Assembly: GCA_900314885.1 (NCBI GenBank)
Contig: OMWY01000011.1
Coordinates: 1-64,000 of the forward strand
Direction of reading: 5' to 3'
Length of the DNA: 64,000 bases
Source: an uncultured Eubacteriales bacterium
GTDB taxonomy: Bacteria; Bacillota; Clostridia; Lachnospirales; Lachnospiraceae
Numbering within the stretch: position 1 is the first letter of the stretch; every line of letters begins with the position of its first letter. A model generated the notes under the pieces. That model saw nothing but the letters and a program-made list of their open reading frames with translations, did not search any database and was not told where the DNA came from. Positions 8,179-17,555 of the stretch are shown here, one piece after another. The translations under genes were made by a program, and so were the position numbers.

Positions 8179-10712
8179 GCTAAATACTCCTTTATTACTT
8201 TTTCGCTCTCCACTTCATTTTCAAGGGTCAGATCTACACGAAGATATTCTGCGCCAAGCGTCATAAATTCGTTAATCTGCTCTTTCTTTGAGATAGGCGC
8301 TTCTCCCAAGATAATGTTCGTGCAGTTTTCACAGTCGGAAAGAACAGGCAGGAGACCATTTTCCTTTTTATTCTCATTTTCAAGGTAGAGAATATTCGGA
8401 AGAGGTATTCCGGTACCATTTTTCTTGCAGGCCCTTCTTAATTTCCACTGGCAGTTCGCTGTTACCATAAGCTCCTGTCTGCCATATACAACCACTGTAA
8501 AATTACGTTCTGATTTTTTCTGGCCTTCGGTAACCTTGGCGCGAACATTTCTTATTTCCGGAACAGTCTGCTCTATAGGTGATGAGTAATGGTTAATGCC
8601 AATTAGGTGAAGAGCGTTCACGGCTTCCGAATTCATAGCGTAAATGTTCGTATCCGCTATCAATTTGAATTTGCCTGACATGCTTAAGGCGGTAACCATA
8701 AGTCGTCTCACAAAAGAATATTCCTCGAGGCTCCTTATAAAGAAGCCAGACAATCTGCTGATTACCTGCTTCCCGTTCGTGCTCTTAAAATAATTCATGA
8801 GCGAGTTTTTAGCTTCAGCACGTAAGACAGCCGGAAGCCTCAGGAAAACATGGAATCGTGCCTGGTAGAGCATCTCAACTATATCAGAGGCTGCCTCTAC
8901 GGTTAACAGGTCCATATTTACCGCTGTAGCGTTACTGCCGGGATCCGCGGACTTAATAACAGCTTCCGCCTGTTTGGCGCTTGAGACTAGGAACATAAGC
9001 TTCTGAGGTTTCTCATACATAACAGGTACAGTAACCGCCATTTTACCCTTGTAAGGAGAAGGAGATTTTCTCTTATGAAGGGCTAACAGTCTGGCTCTTA
9101 ATTCATCAAATGCCTTCCGTCTGAACTCATTAAATGCTGACATAGGGATAAATATATTTGAAGCCATAATGTCAACATTGCCGGCTTCAAATTCAGTATC
9201 CCCTAGCTTACTCAGAACCTCTTCTATCTTCTCATAGCTTAGAGGGCTTGTAGCCGCGCGCTCGCACATAGGGCCTGTCATATCGACAGTTACTTCACCG
9301 CACATGAGGGTTATCTTACAATTTCTACCCTCTATGCCGGAAAACGCTATGTCAACCTTTCTCTTAAGCGGTTCATCTATGAAATGCTTTTTAACGGTAG
9401 TAAGAAGGGTTTCATTCTTGGTTCTGACTACAGACATATTTCGCTCTACCTTGGATCCATGCAGGAAATTGGCGGCGAAATCAGAGCCTGCCTCATGTCC
9501 CTCGCCTAGGGTAAATTCATATACAGGCTTGTCCGGCTCTGCGTCGGAGCGCACTTCAAGCACATCATGGGCGTGAAGCTTAACATCCGTATGAATTTTC
9601 ATGGAATCGGGATTCTTACCGACACCTATTCCCGTAACCTTTCCTACAGGTACTCCAAAGTGGTTAGGCCTCGTGCTTGCCATCATGGTATGACTGTTAT
9701 GTACGTAATAATATTTATCGGTAAAAAGACCACGGTTATACATATCAGCAAGCTCTAGCATAGCTTTATCGAGTTTCTCTACGCCTTCGGCGCTCTTAAA
9801 GAAAGCTGCGCCACTACCCTCTTCGGCCATCTCATGCTCAAAATAAATATCTGTCCACTTTCTGTACAGGGCGCTGGTAAGAGCCGCGTATTCAGGTCTC
9901 TTCATGCGGCCCTCTATTTTAAATGAATCTACTCCTACCTCGATAAGGTCGGGAATAGCCTTTAAGCCGCATAAATCTTTAGGGGAAAGAGGATATTTAT
10001 TGCCCTTAATAATTTTATCATTCCCATAGGTAGCGTACTCAAGACGGCAGGGCTGAGCGCACGTTCCGCGGTTGGCGCTCCTGTCTCCGTAATGTGATGA
10101 AAGGAGACACTGGCCTGAATAGCACATGCATAAAGCGCCATGAACAAATACTTCAAGTTCAATATCCGAGATTTTCTTAAATTCAGCTATTTCACCTATG
10201 GATAACTCGCGGGCAAGCACAATACGCTTCACGCCAAGTCTTGTAAGCGGCTCTATAGCGCCGTTATCGCACACTGTCATCTGGGTGCTGGCATGGATTG
10301 GAACCTCCGGAAAAACATCCTTTATGAACATCATCACACCCAGATCCTGAACGAGGATGCCGTCTATTCCCTCTTCATAATAGGGCTTGAGATAATCATA
10401 AAGCTTCTCTATAAGCTCATTTTCATGAAGAAGCGTATTTACCGTAAGGTATAACTTCTTTTGATGAAGATGGGCGTAATCAATACAGTCAAGAAGCTCT
10501 TTTTCGGGAGGATTATCAGCGAAATGGCGCGCCGAAAAAAGGCTGCCACCGATATAACAGGCGTCAGCGCCACCCTTGAAGGCGGCCTTCATGCCTTCCA
10601 CCGAGCCGGCAGGGGCAAGTATTTCAGGCATTTTTATCTTCTTTTTCTTGCCTGTATCCCGCTTAAACTGATTGAGAAAAGGATTATCCTTAGGATCTGA
10701 AATATTCTTCAT
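8166..10712 (-). CDS. U32 family peptidase with DUF3656-type C-terminal region (RlhA-like rRNA hydroxylation protein)
   Basis: The U32 core begins around residue 29 (MPEILAPAGS) and runs through YIGGSLFSAR, HASTQM and VFVHGALC. A cysteine-rich segment follows (CMCYSGQC then GTCAQPCR, about residues 195-222) and SFKIEGRMK. The long C-terminal part fits the two-part architecture of E. coli RlhA (YdcP), needed for hydroxylation of 23S rRNA C2501. At 848 residues it is longer than the E. coli protein. Annotation as a peptidase is historical; an RNA-modification role is more likely but is inferred from the family. It overlaps zapA by four bases and the SEDS-PBP gene by 13. Confidence 0.85.
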   Translation of the reverse strand: MKNISDPKDNPFLNQFKRDTGKKKKIKMPEILAPAGSVEGMKAAFKGGADACYIGGSLFSARHFADNPPEKELLDCIDYAHLHQKKLYLTVNTLLHENELIEKLYDYLKPYYEEGIDGILVQDLGVMMFIKDVFPEVPIHASTQMTVCDNGAIEPLTRLGVKRIVLARELSIGEIAEFKKISDIELEVFVHGALCMCYSGQCLLSSHYGDRSANRGTCAQPCRLEYATYGNDKIIKGNKYPLSPKDLCGLKAIPDLIEVGVDSFKIEGRMKRPEYAALTSALYRKWTDIYFEHEMAEEGSGAAFFKSAEGVEKLDKAMLELADMYNRGLFTDKYYYVHNSHTMMASTRPNHFGVPVGKVTGIGVGKNPDSMKIHTDVKLHAHDVLEVRSDAEPDKPVYEFTLGEGHEAGSDFAANFLHGSKVERNMSVVRTKNETLLTTVKKHFIDEPLKRKVDIAFSGIEGRNCKITLMCGEVTVDMTGPMCERAATSPLSYEKIEEVLSKLGDTEFEAGNVDIMASNIFIPMSAFNEFRRKAFDELRARLLALHKRKSPSPYKGKMAVTVPVMYEKPQKLMFLVSSAKQAEAVIKSADPGSNATAVNMDLLTVEAASDIVEMLYQARFHVFLRLPAVLRAEAKNSLMNYFKSTNGKQVISRLSGFFIRSLEEYSFVRRLMVTALSMSGKFKLIADTNIYAMNSEAVNALHLIGINHYSSPIEQTVPEIRNVRAKVTEGQKKSERNFTVVVYGRQELMVTANCQWKLRRACKKNGTGIPLPNILYLENENKKENGLLPVLSDCENCTNIILGEAPISKKEQINEFMTLGAEYLRVDLTLENEVESEKVIKEYLACLR

Positions 10713-11029
10713 CTGTTCTTCCGTTCTTCTTCCTTTTTTGTTATAAGGTCCTGTTTCAGATTGAAAATTTCCTTATTCTTGTCGTCTATTTCCTTCTCAA
10801 GTTCCTCATTCCTGATCAACTGCTTCATATATTCGTCAGCAAGATTTATCTGCATCAGGGTGTCACGCATTTCAGCGCTCAGATGATTCCACCCCTCGCT
10901 TTCCGTAAGCTCACTGTATTTATTATTTATAAATGTGGCTATTCTCTGTAAATAGTCCTCACTCTCATAGCCGCTCAGCGTATATTTTTTGCCATTGATA
11001 ATTACGTCAACGTCATTCTTCATGTTCAT
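10709..11029 (-). CDS. zapA: Cell division protein ZapA
   Basis: This small protein promotes bundling of FtsZ filaments at the septum. The 106 residues show the ZapA head (DVIINGKKYTLSGYE) followed by a long coiled coil (from about residue 70: EELEKEIDDKNKEIFNLKQ), the usual layout. An AAGGAGAG precedes the start. It lies between ruvB and the U32 gene, four bases overlapping the latter, within one minus-strand operon with a SEDS-PBP fusion downstream. Confidence 0.9.
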   Translation of the reverse strand: MNMKNDVDVIINGKKYTLSGYESEDYLQRIATFINNKYSELTESEGWNHLSAEMRDTLMQINLADEYMKQLIRNEELEKEIDDKNKEIFNLKQDLITKKEEERKNR

Positions 11030-11041
11030 GGCATTCTCTCC

Positions 11042-12040
11042 TTAATTTAAACCGAGATGGGTATAGGCAAGCTCCGTAACCTCACGTCCTCTCGGAGTTC
11101 GCTTCATGAAGCCTGTCTGAATAAGATAGGGCTCATACACATCCTCTATGGTCGCGGGATCCTCGCCGACAGATACCGCGATGGTTTCTATACCTACAGG
11201 GCCTCCGTTAAACTTTTCAATCATAGCCGTTAAAATCTGCCTGTCAACAGGGTCAAGACCGTATTCATCGATATTTAACAGCTTAAGGGCGAAATCGGTT
11301 ACTTCCTTCGTCACCCTGCCTTCATATTTGACCTCGGCAAAATCCCTGACACGCTTAAGAAGCCTGTTGGCAAGCCTTGGTGTGCCCCGGGACCGCCTCG
11401 CTATATCATCCGCGGCTTCATCATCAATATCGATATTTAAAACATGCGCCGAGCGGAGAATTATCCTCTTTAGCTCATCGACTGTATAATATTCGAGTCT
11501 GTCAACCACGCCGAACCGGTCACGGAGAGGCGCTGAAAGCATGCCTGCCCTCGTGGTAGCGCCAATCAGGGTAAACTTAGGAAGCTCAAGCCTTATACTT
11601 TTACCCGTAGCTCCTTTTCCTATCACAATATCTATGGCAAAGTCCTCCATTGCGGGGTAAAGTACTTCTTCTACCTGCCTTGGAAGCCTGTGAATTTCAT
11701 CTATAAAGAGGACATCACCGGGTCTTAAGTTGTTCAATATGGCCGCCACATCACCGGGCTTCTCTATAGCCGGCCCGGAAGTGATCTTAAGGTTCGTCCC
11801 CATCTCATTCGCTATAATGCCTGCGAGAGTTGTCTTCCCCAATCCCGGAGGTCCGTAAAGCAGTACGTGGTCAAGCGCCTCGCCACGCTGCTTCGCTGCT
11901 TCTATGTATATTTTTATCTTGGCGCGAAGCTTCTCCTGGCCTATATAATCGGCAAGGAATTTCGGTCTGAGACTCTCGTCACTTTTCTCTTCCTCGTCTA
12001 TAGGCTCTGTAGAAATAATCCGCCTCTTAGCGTTCTCCAT
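11042..12040 (-). CDS. ruvB: Holliday junction branch migration ATPase RuvB
   Basis: RuvB is the hexameric AAA+ motor that drives branch migration with RuvA. Visible are [12 protein letters not shown], Walker A GPPGLGKT (about residues 64-71), Walker B DEIH, sensor GATTRAG and the arginine-finger region APLRDRFG, then the C-terminal winged helix ([12 protein letters not shown]). The length, 332 residues, is standard. It follows ruvA after 69 bp on the same strand. No ruvC is nearby, as is common in Firmicutes, where another resolvase is used. Confidence 0.97.
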   Translation of the reverse strand: MENAKRRIISTEPIDEEEKSDESLRPKFLADYIGQEKLRAKIKIYIEAAKQRGEALDHVLLYGPPGLGKTTLAGIIANEMGTNLKITSGPAIEKPGDVAAILNNLRPGDVLFIDEIHRLPRQVEEVLYPAMEDFAIDIVIGKGATGKSIRLELPKFTLIGATTRAGMLSAPLRDRFGVVDRLEYYTVDELKRIILRSAHVLNIDIDDEAADDIARRSRGTPRLANRLLKRVRDFAEVKYEGRVTKEVTDFALKLLNIDEYGLDPVDRQILTAMIEKFNGGPVGIETIAVSVGEDPATIEDVYEPYLIQTGFMKRTPRGREVTELAYTHLGLN

Positions 12041-12109
12041 TTATAAGAAAATCCATCCTGTCTCTTAATTTGATAACAATATTCATTGTACACTATAATA
12101 GGCAATATG

Positions 12110-12721
12110 TCAAAGATGTTTAAGCGCTTCTTTAAGAATATCTTCGCTTTCCATGCCCGGAGCCGCTGATTGCGCTACAGCCTTCAGCGATTCGGCTAAT
12201 GGGTAACCGAGAGCCTCAAGTGCCTCAACAGCGTCGGTTTTGGCCTCATTTAGTTCGTCGCTGTCTCCTGACAGAGGAAGGCCTTGCGACGAACCACCGA
12301 CAGGACCGGCATCTTTCGTAATCGACATCTTATCCTTAAGTTCAAGAGTAATCTTCTTCGCTGTTTTTATGCCTATGCCCGGAGCCTTCGATAAGGTCTT
12401 AGCGTCATCAGAAAGTATAGCGAACCTTAGTGTATCAGCGGGTATGGAAGAAATGATGCTCATGGCCGCCTTAGGACCAACACCATTTACAGTTATTAAG
12501 AGCTTAAAAATATCAAGCTCGTCCCTGTCCGTGAAACCGTACAGAGACAGGTCATCTTCCTTTACGGAAAGAAAGGTGTAGACTGTAACCTCCGACCCAA
12601 CGGGTGGCATGGAATCTATGGTCCTCGCTGGTGCGAAGACCTCAAAGCCTATACCGTTCACGTTTATAATAATGCTCCCGACCGTAACGGCCGAGAGCGT
12701 TCCATTTAAAAATGAAATCAT
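12110..12721 (-). CDS. ruvA: Holliday junction DNA-binding protein RuvA
   Basis: RuvA binds the four-way junction and loads RuvB. The 203 residues begin MISFLNGTL with the N-terminal OB fold, followed by the helix-hairpin-helix motifs (LLITVNGVGPKAAMSII; APGIGIKTAKKITLELKDK) and a C-terminal RuvB-contacting three-helix domain (VEALEALGYPLAE). GGGGAT serves as the SD. It starts four bases after the PfkB-type gene ends, so the two are co-transcribed. Confidence 0.96.
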   Translation of the reverse strand: MISFLNGTLSAVTVGSIIINVNGIGFEVFAPARTIDSMPPVGSEVTVYTFLSVKEDDLSLYGFTDRDELDIFKLLITVNGVGPKAAMSIISSIPADTLRFAILSDDAKTLSKAPGIGIKTAKKITLELKDKMSITKDAGPVGGSSQGLPLSGDSDELNEAKTDAVEALEALGYPLAESLKAVAQSAAPGMESEDILKEALKHL

Positions 12722-12725
12722 TAAA

Positions 12726-13637
12726 TCAAATCCCCCAGATAAGTCTGTGCCACTGAGTCAGCTGCTCGTCAGTCATGAAGCCGTTTGACGTGCCTATAAA
12801 TCCTGTCTTGTATGAAGCGAAAAGAAGCGCGTCCTTAATAGCGATGACAGGATCACCTGTCTCTGTATAGCGGTGGATAAAGCAGGCGGCAAGAGCGTTA
12901 CCTGCGCCCATACTACTCACTACCTGATTGGTAGCGACACTGTCGTAGTGGGCTATCATATCCTTGTCCTTCTGATACATGATAAGACCGTCCTTGCCCT
13001 GTGAAAGGACAATAATATCAGTACCGTACTTCTTCTCTATATCCTTCACGAATTCAAATGGGTCTTCATCAAGAAATGAGCTTGAGAAGAATATTATATC
13101 GGATTCCGAAAGGAAGTCTTCATTATACTTTTCCTTCTCGCGTCTGAAAGCGTGGAACTTAGTGAGTACCTGCTTTTTATGCTCATGGGCCGCGTTAATA
13201 AATGGGCGGCAGAAGTTGGCGTTCGAAAGCATTACTATATCGGACTCAGCCACGAGAGGCGCAACCATGGACATATCATAATCGACATCTCTGATGTTCT
13301 TGGTATCCTCAAAACGCTGCTCATTTCTCTTTGAGTCAAAGAGCATGACCGACTGAGGCGTACTCTCAAGGAGAGGAAGTACGTACTGGGTTGAAATGGT
13401 AACCTTCCTCTCAGGTGGGTTGAAGAGGTCCATATTCTGGTCACGGCCAACCATAGAGAAGAGAGTCACATCATTTCCAAGCCACTTAAGCGCAAGAGCC
13501 GCGTTGTAAGCGTCTCCACCGACTGAAGAATATATGCTGTTCGGGGAAGGCACCAGGCTCGTATATTCAAGTGGAAGCTTCTCTACCTTTACCATAGTCT
13601 CAATCTGAGAAAAACCGGCAACTACATATCTGCTCAT
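12726..13637 (-). CDS. PfkB family carbohydrate kinase-like protein, GAGD changed to GAGN
   Basis: The 303 residues have the ribokinase fold: SVGGDAYNAALALKWLG at the N terminus (PfkB signature 1) and an SMGAGNALAACF motif near residue 247 at the position of signature 2. In active family members this second motif is GAGD, whose aspartate is the catalytic base; here codon AAC clearly gives asparagine. Activity may be lost or altered. The substrate cannot be told. It is the first gene of the ruvAB-zapA operon and has a strong promoter at 13716-13744. The start is decided by GGAGCGG six bases upstream. Confidence 0.8.
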   Translation of the reverse strand: MSRYVVAGFSQIETMVKVEKLPLEYTSLVPSPNSIYSSVGGDAYNAALALKWLGNDVTLFSMVGRDQNMDLFNPPERKVTISTQYVLPLLESTPQSVMLFDSKRNEQRFEDTKNIRDVDYDMSMVAPLVAESDIVMLSNANFCRPFINAAHEHKKQVLTKFHAFRREKEKYNEDFLSESDIIFFSSSFLDEDPFEFVKDIEKKYGTDIIVLSQGKDGLIMYQKDKDMIAHYDSVATNQVVSSMGAGNALAACFIHRYTETGDPVIAIKDALLFASYKTGFIGTSNGFMTDEQLTQWHRLIWGI

Positions 13638-13715
13638 ATCCGCTCCATTCCCTGAAATCCGCTCATCTTCTTGATAAGTGAATATCAGTTTTCAACAAGA
13701 CTGTTCTTAGATTTC

Positions 13716-13744
13716 ATTATAACTGTTATCGGCTCATTTTTCAA
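13716..13744 (-). promoter_or_regulatory. Sigma-A promoter of the pfkB-ruvAB-zapA operon
   Basis: Minus strand: TTGAAA (13744-13739), 17-bp spacer, TATAAT (13721-13716). It lies about 80 bp above the PfkB-type gene. No other promoter of this quality was seen before the HNH gene, so it may drive the whole seven-gene run. Confidence 0.75.
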
Positions 13745-13800
13745 TAAAAAATTTCATTCTTTTCTTACGAAATGTAAAGTGTATGTTAAGCGATTCCTTC

Positions 13801-13829
13801 TTGAAAAGTTTGATGTTATAGTGTATATT
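13801..13829 (+). promoter_or_regulatory. Sigma-A promoter of tldD-tldE
   Basis: TTGAAA (13801-13806), 17-bp spacer, TATATT (13824-13829), about 40 bp above the tldD start. It is divergent from the pfkB promoter. Confidence 0.75.
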
Positions 13830-13868
13830 AATAGAGGCTATGAAATTTAGATATGAAAGGACAAAAAA

Positions 13869-15302
13869 ATGAACGCTCCATTTTCAGCTTATCTTTCTGA
13901 GAACGCTGCAGGGCTTAAGAAGCTCTTAGGGCTTTTCCGCGAAAGATATGATTATACGAGCATCCTTGCCTCTGATTCCAAGGGTTTCAAAATCGCTATC
14001 ACAGGTAAAAATGATGATATCGAGAATTCGAATATCACAACCGAACGCGGCATTGTAATCAGGGTTCACAAGGACGGCTTATACAGCGAATATTCTCTAA
14101 ACCGCTTCGACAAGGATCATCCGGAAGCTTCCTTCGAAGAGGCCTCAAAGGCTCTTGATGCCCAGATGGAACTTCTTAAGTCCACGGAGACAGAAGTGTA
14201 TTTTACGAGCAAGCTTTCCGATGAGCCATGCACTCTCTCTAAGGAGTTTGAAACCGAAGAACTTCCCGAGACCTGCGATATGGGGAAAATTATTGACAAT
14301 ATGCATGAGCTTCGTGAGTACGCTAAGAAAAAGAGCGAAAACCTCGTGGATATCCGCTTTAATCTTCAGAGTACCCATATTTCAAAGCTCTTCCTCACCG
14401 CGAACCGCGACATGCGACAGAGCTATGTATACTCTGAGGGAAATGTTATTCCTATCAAGAGCAGTGAGGCTAAGACTGTATATTCTTACGAGGGCATAAG
14501 CGGCCGTGTAGGTCCTGAGCTTTTTGCGGGAATGAAGGATATAGTAGATAAAGCTCTCAGGACGGCTGACGAGGAAATATCGGCTTCGGCTGTTGAACCG
14601 GGGGAATACGACGTAATAACCTGCCCTGACGTAACGGGGCTCATAGCGCACGAGGCTTTCGGCCACGGTGTCGAGATGGATATGTTCGTTAAGGACAGGG
14701 CTCTTGGAGCTAAATATATAGGTAAGCGTGTCGGCTCAGATAAGGTTACCATGCACGAGGGCGCAAATTGTGCAGTCGATGTCACAAGCTATGCATTCGA
14801 CGATGAAGGTACGCTTGCGGGAGACGTAACTGAGATTGATCATGGTATACTCAGAACCGGAATATGCGATGCCCTCTCCGCTCTCCGCCTTGGTACAGAG
14901 CCTACCGGAAACGGCAAGAGACAGAACTTCGAGCATAAGGTATACAGCCGTATGACGAATACCGTTTTCGACTCGGGAACAGATACACTTGAGGATATGA
15001 TAAAGAGTATCAAGTTCGGCTACCTTCTTGAAGAAATGGCGAGCGGCATGGAAGATCCTAAGCATTGGGGAATCCAGTGTATCGTTGAGCGTGGATACGA
15101 AATCAATGACGGAAAGCTTACGGGCAAGGTTGTAAGCCCTGTAGTCATGACAGGTTATGTTCCGGACGTGCTTGGCAGTGTTTCCATGGTTTCAACTGAC
15201 CGCAAGGTTTATGGAAACGGTATGTGCGGCAAGGGTTATAAGGAATGGGTTAAGGTTGCTGACGGCGGCCCTTATCTTAAATTGAGAGCGAGGTTAGGTT
15301 AA
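13869..15302 (+). CDS. tldD: TldD family metalloprotease
   Basis: This is the catalytic subunit of the TldD-TldE heterodimer, which degrades or trims unfolded peptides and matures some peptide natural products. The zinc site is HEAFGH near residue 263 (GLIAHEAFGHGVE), with GxxPDVLGSVSMV-type C-terminal sequence. At 477 residues it is full length. AAAGGA serves as SD. Its TAA overlaps the ATG of the partner gene (TAATG), giving tight translational coupling. Confidence 0.92.
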   Translation: MNAPFSAYLSENAAGLKKLLGLFRERYDYTSILASDSKGFKIAITGKNDDIENSNITTERGIVIRVHKDGLYSEYSLNRFDKDHPEASFEEASKALDAQMELLKSTETEVYFTSKLSDEPCTLSKEFETEELPETCDMGKIIDNMHELREYAKKKSENLVDIRFNLQSTHISKLFLTANRDMRQSYVYSEGNVIPIKSSEAKTVYSYEGISGRVGPELFAGMKDIVDKALRTADEEISASAVEPGEYDVITCPDVTGLIAHEAFGHGVEMDMFVKDRALGAKYIGKRVGSDKVTMHEGANCAVDVTSYAFDDEGTLAGDVTEIDHGILRTGICDALSALRLGTEPTGNGKRQNFEHKVYSRMTNTVFDSGTDTLEDMIKSIKFGYLLEEMASGMEDPKHWGIQCIVERGYEINDGKLTGKVVSPVVMTGYVPDVLGSVSMVSTDRKVYGNGMCGKGYKEWVKVADGGPYLKLRARLG

Positions 15303-16579
15303 TGCAGGAATATATTTTAAAGTGCCTTAAGGAGTCAGACGCCGATGCCTGGGAGATAGATGACAGATGTACGGAAGGCTGGGAATTCTATTTTATCCGT
15401 CACAAGCTTGACCAGAACAGGGCTAAGCTTGTAGAGCATACAACTGTCACTGTTTACAAGAAAAGTGAAGACGGTAAATTCCTTGGTAACGCATCCATTG
15501 AGATTCCTCAGAGCTCTACAGAAGCTGAGATAAAGGAAATCATTGAGAGGCTCATAAGAGAGACCGCTTACGTTAAGAATCCGGTATATGAACTGAATAA
15601 GCCGGAGGATCACAAGCTTCCCGAGTCAGGCAAGGTAAATGTATCCATGATAGCCGGTGATTTCATCGACACTATGAAGAACCTGCCTGAGACTGATACT
15701 GAAGATATCAACTCCTACGAGATTTTTGTGGACAATATCAATGTCCATTTTATGAATTCAAACGGCATCGATATCTCGTACTCAAAGCCGTCATCTTTTC
15801 TTGAAGTCGTTGTGAACGCAAGACAAGATGACAGGGAGGTCGAGCTTTACAGAAGCTATGAATCCGGTACCTGCAACAGAAAATATGTATCAGCGGACAT
15901 TGCTAAGGCTCTAAGCTATGGACGTGACAGGCTTAATACCACTCCTACACCGGCTATTGGAAAGACTGCTGTAATTTTTTCGACAAAAGACGCAGTCAGT
16001 ATCTATGAATATTTTGCGAGCCGTACCTTCGCGGCGATGAAGTATTCGGGCATTTCGACTGCCGAGATAGGTAAGCCGGTTATAGAAAACGTAAAAGGCG
16101 ATAAGGTCACTCTTCGCACTGTGCCAATACTTCCTGATTCATCATGGAACAGTTATTTTGACAATGAGGGCGCTTTCATCACAGAAACCACGCTCATTGA
16201 TAACAATATAGTGAAGAATTTCCGCGGCAGCAGAAAGTTCTCTGAATATCTTGGTATAAAGGATTCATTTATTCCGAGAAACTTCACTGTGGATGGCGGC
16301 ACAAGAACCGATGAGGAGATAAAGAGTGGCAATTATATAGAGATTGTTGAGTTCTCTGATTTTCAGGTAGACCCTATCGGTGGTGATATAGCAGGTGAAA
16401 TAAGGCTTGGCTATTGGCACCATGATAACAAGGTTGATATTGTCAGCGGTGGTTCTGTATCGGGTAAACTTTCTGAACTTGCAGGGGATATGTTCCTTTC
16501 AAAGAACCAGACCCAGTATGATAACTATCTTATTCCTTCTCTTACAAGAATTGAAGGAGTCACTGTAAGTGGTACTTGA
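15302..16579 (+). CDS. tldE: TldE/PmbA family partner protein
   Basis: This is the non-zinc partner in the TldD-TldE protease. The 425-residue protein has the family's C-terminal features (FRGSRKFSEYLG, RNFTVDGGT, GEIRLGYW) and lacks an HExxxH motif, as expected. It is coupled to tldD by a one-base overlap. The TGA stop is the first part of a perfect 10-bp hairpin with a GAA loop, which opens a cluster of such hairpins downstream. Confidence 0.9.
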   Translation: MQEYILKCLKESDADAWEIDDRCTEGWEFYFIRHKLDQNRAKLVEHTTVTVYKKSEDGKFLGNASIEIPQSSTEAEIKEIIERLIRETAYVKNPVYELNKPEDHKLPESGKVNVSMIAGDFIDTMKNLPETDTEDINSYEIFVDNINVHFMNSNGIDISYSKPSSFLEVVVNARQDDREVELYRSYESGTCNRKYVSADIAKALSYGRDRLNTTPTPAIGKTAVIFSTKDAVSIYEYFASRTFAAMKYSGISTAEIGKPVIENVKGDKVTLRTVPILPDSSWNSYFDNEGAFITETTLIDNNIVKNFRGSRKFSEYLGIKDSFIPRNFTVDGGTRTDEEIKSGNYIEIVEFSDFQVDPIGGDIAGEIRLGYWHHDNKVDIVSGGSVSGKLSELAGDMFLSKNQTQYDNYLIPSLTRIEGVTVSGT

Positions 16580-16708
16580 CACTCTGCGAAGCAGAGTGTC
16601 CCGGGATGAGCGAAGATTGAAGCGCCGCGTAAGCGGTGCTTCGTAGATTGTCGCTTTGCGAAGCAATGCGACTCGCCTCGCGCGAAGCGCGATTCTCATG
16701 GCGTGAGT
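16578..16708. repeat. Cluster of four tight hairpins with GAA/GTAA loops
   Basis: Four stems follow one another: GACACTCTGC / GCAGAGTGTC with loop GAA (16578-16600, perfect); GAAGCGCCGC / GCGGTGCTTC with loop GTAA (16619-16642, one wobble pair); GTCGCTTTGC / GCAATGCGAC with loop GAA (16650-16672, one mismatch); and TCGCGC / GCGCGA with loop GAA (16678-16692). Three arms are exactly 10 bp although their sequences are unrelated. The cluster fills the gap between the convergent 3' ends of tldE and a lipoprotein gene. There is no T-tract after any stem on either strand, so these are not ordinary terminators. Confidence 0.7.
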
Positions 16709-16739
16709 ATCTCTTATTAACCTACATCTCTGCAGCGGG

Positions 16740-17414
16740 TCATTCTGCTTCATCAGCAGCATCCTTGATGGCCTTGATCACATCCAGGTCCTTATTGTTC
16801 CATGGAAAATCATATGCCTGGTCCATGCCAGCGTCTGTAAGAAGTCCTTTAGCGTTGTCATCACCTTTAGCAAGTACTAAGACCTGTTCGTATGTGGCAT
16901 CCATCTGTTTTTTGAAATCAGCTGCATCATCATAGTTGCCTGTAATATAATCATATGCCTGCTGCTTTATAGTTTCAGGATCAACCGAGTTGCTCTCACT
17001 CCATTCAAGAAGGTATCCGGCAGCATCGGCGCACTTAAGCGAGCTTCCGGCAGTACCAACCTCAGCTGTCGTATATACATATTCTATAGCCTGGTTCATT
17101 GCTTCTAGCTCAGCATCTGTGATTTCACTTGCCGGAGTATATGTTTTAGCAGGAGTTTCAGTGCCGGAATTGCCAGACGAGGATATAGCATTGCTATCGT
17201 CACCTGTTGGTGAAGAAATGCTTGCGGAAGAATTCTCCGAGCTTTCACCTGACGACGAGGCTAAACTGCCCTGGTTTTGACTTCCGCTATCCATGAAAGA
17301 TGCTGTAGACGTTCTGAGACCTGATGATGAACTTGTCTCTTTTTTCTTCCCACAGGCGGTAGCAGACATCGCAAGGCTGGCGGTAAGTAATAATAAAATA
17401 ACTTTCTTTCTCAT
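16740..17414 (-). CDS. Putative lipoprotein of unknown function
   Basis: The N terminus is a lipoprotein signal (MRKKVILLLLTASLAMSATAC) with Cys21 as the lipidation site. A Ser/Gly-rich spacer of about 80 residues follows, typical of surface lipoproteins, then a predicted helical domain of about 130 residues beginning ASEITDAELEAMNQA. No family was recognised. The start has AAAGGAG 10 bp upstream. The gene stands alone, divergent from hypB. A weak promoter (TGGTACAAT at 17442-17450 region, minus strand) is possible. Confidence 0.7.
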   Translation of the reverse strand: MRKKVILLLLTASLAMSATACGKKKETSSSSGLRTSTASFMDSGSQNQGSLASSSGESSENSSASISSPTGDDSNAISSSGNSGTETPAKTYTPASEITDAELEAMNQAIEYVYTTAEVGTAGSSLKCADAAGYLLEWSESNSVDPETIKQQAYDYITGNYDDAADFKKQMDATYEQVLVLAKGDDNAKGLLTDAGMDQAYDFPWNNKDLDVIKAIKDAADEAE

Positions 17415-17482
17415 TTAAATGTATCTCCTTTACAGTTTACGTACATTGTACCATAAAAATATGAAAATTTCATCCTTTATGG

Positions 17483-17511
17483 TTGAAAATTTATGTAATA
17501 ATAAGTAAAAT
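17483..17511 (+). promoter_or_regulatory. Sigma-A promoter of hypB
   Basis: TTGAAA (17483-17488), 17-bp spacer, TAAAAT (17506-17511), 45 bp above the hypB ATG at 17556. Confidence 0.7.
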
Positions 17512-17555
17512 GTAAATTGTGTGTCTTAGAAGTATCACGAAAGGGTCAACTTTAT

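Noticed and set aside
16578..16708. Possible CRISPR array or tRNA cluster in hairpin-rich intergenic DNA
   Set aside because: Arm sequences are not repeated, there is no unit spacing or spacer, and no tRNA T-loop (GGTTCRA) or acceptor stem is present.
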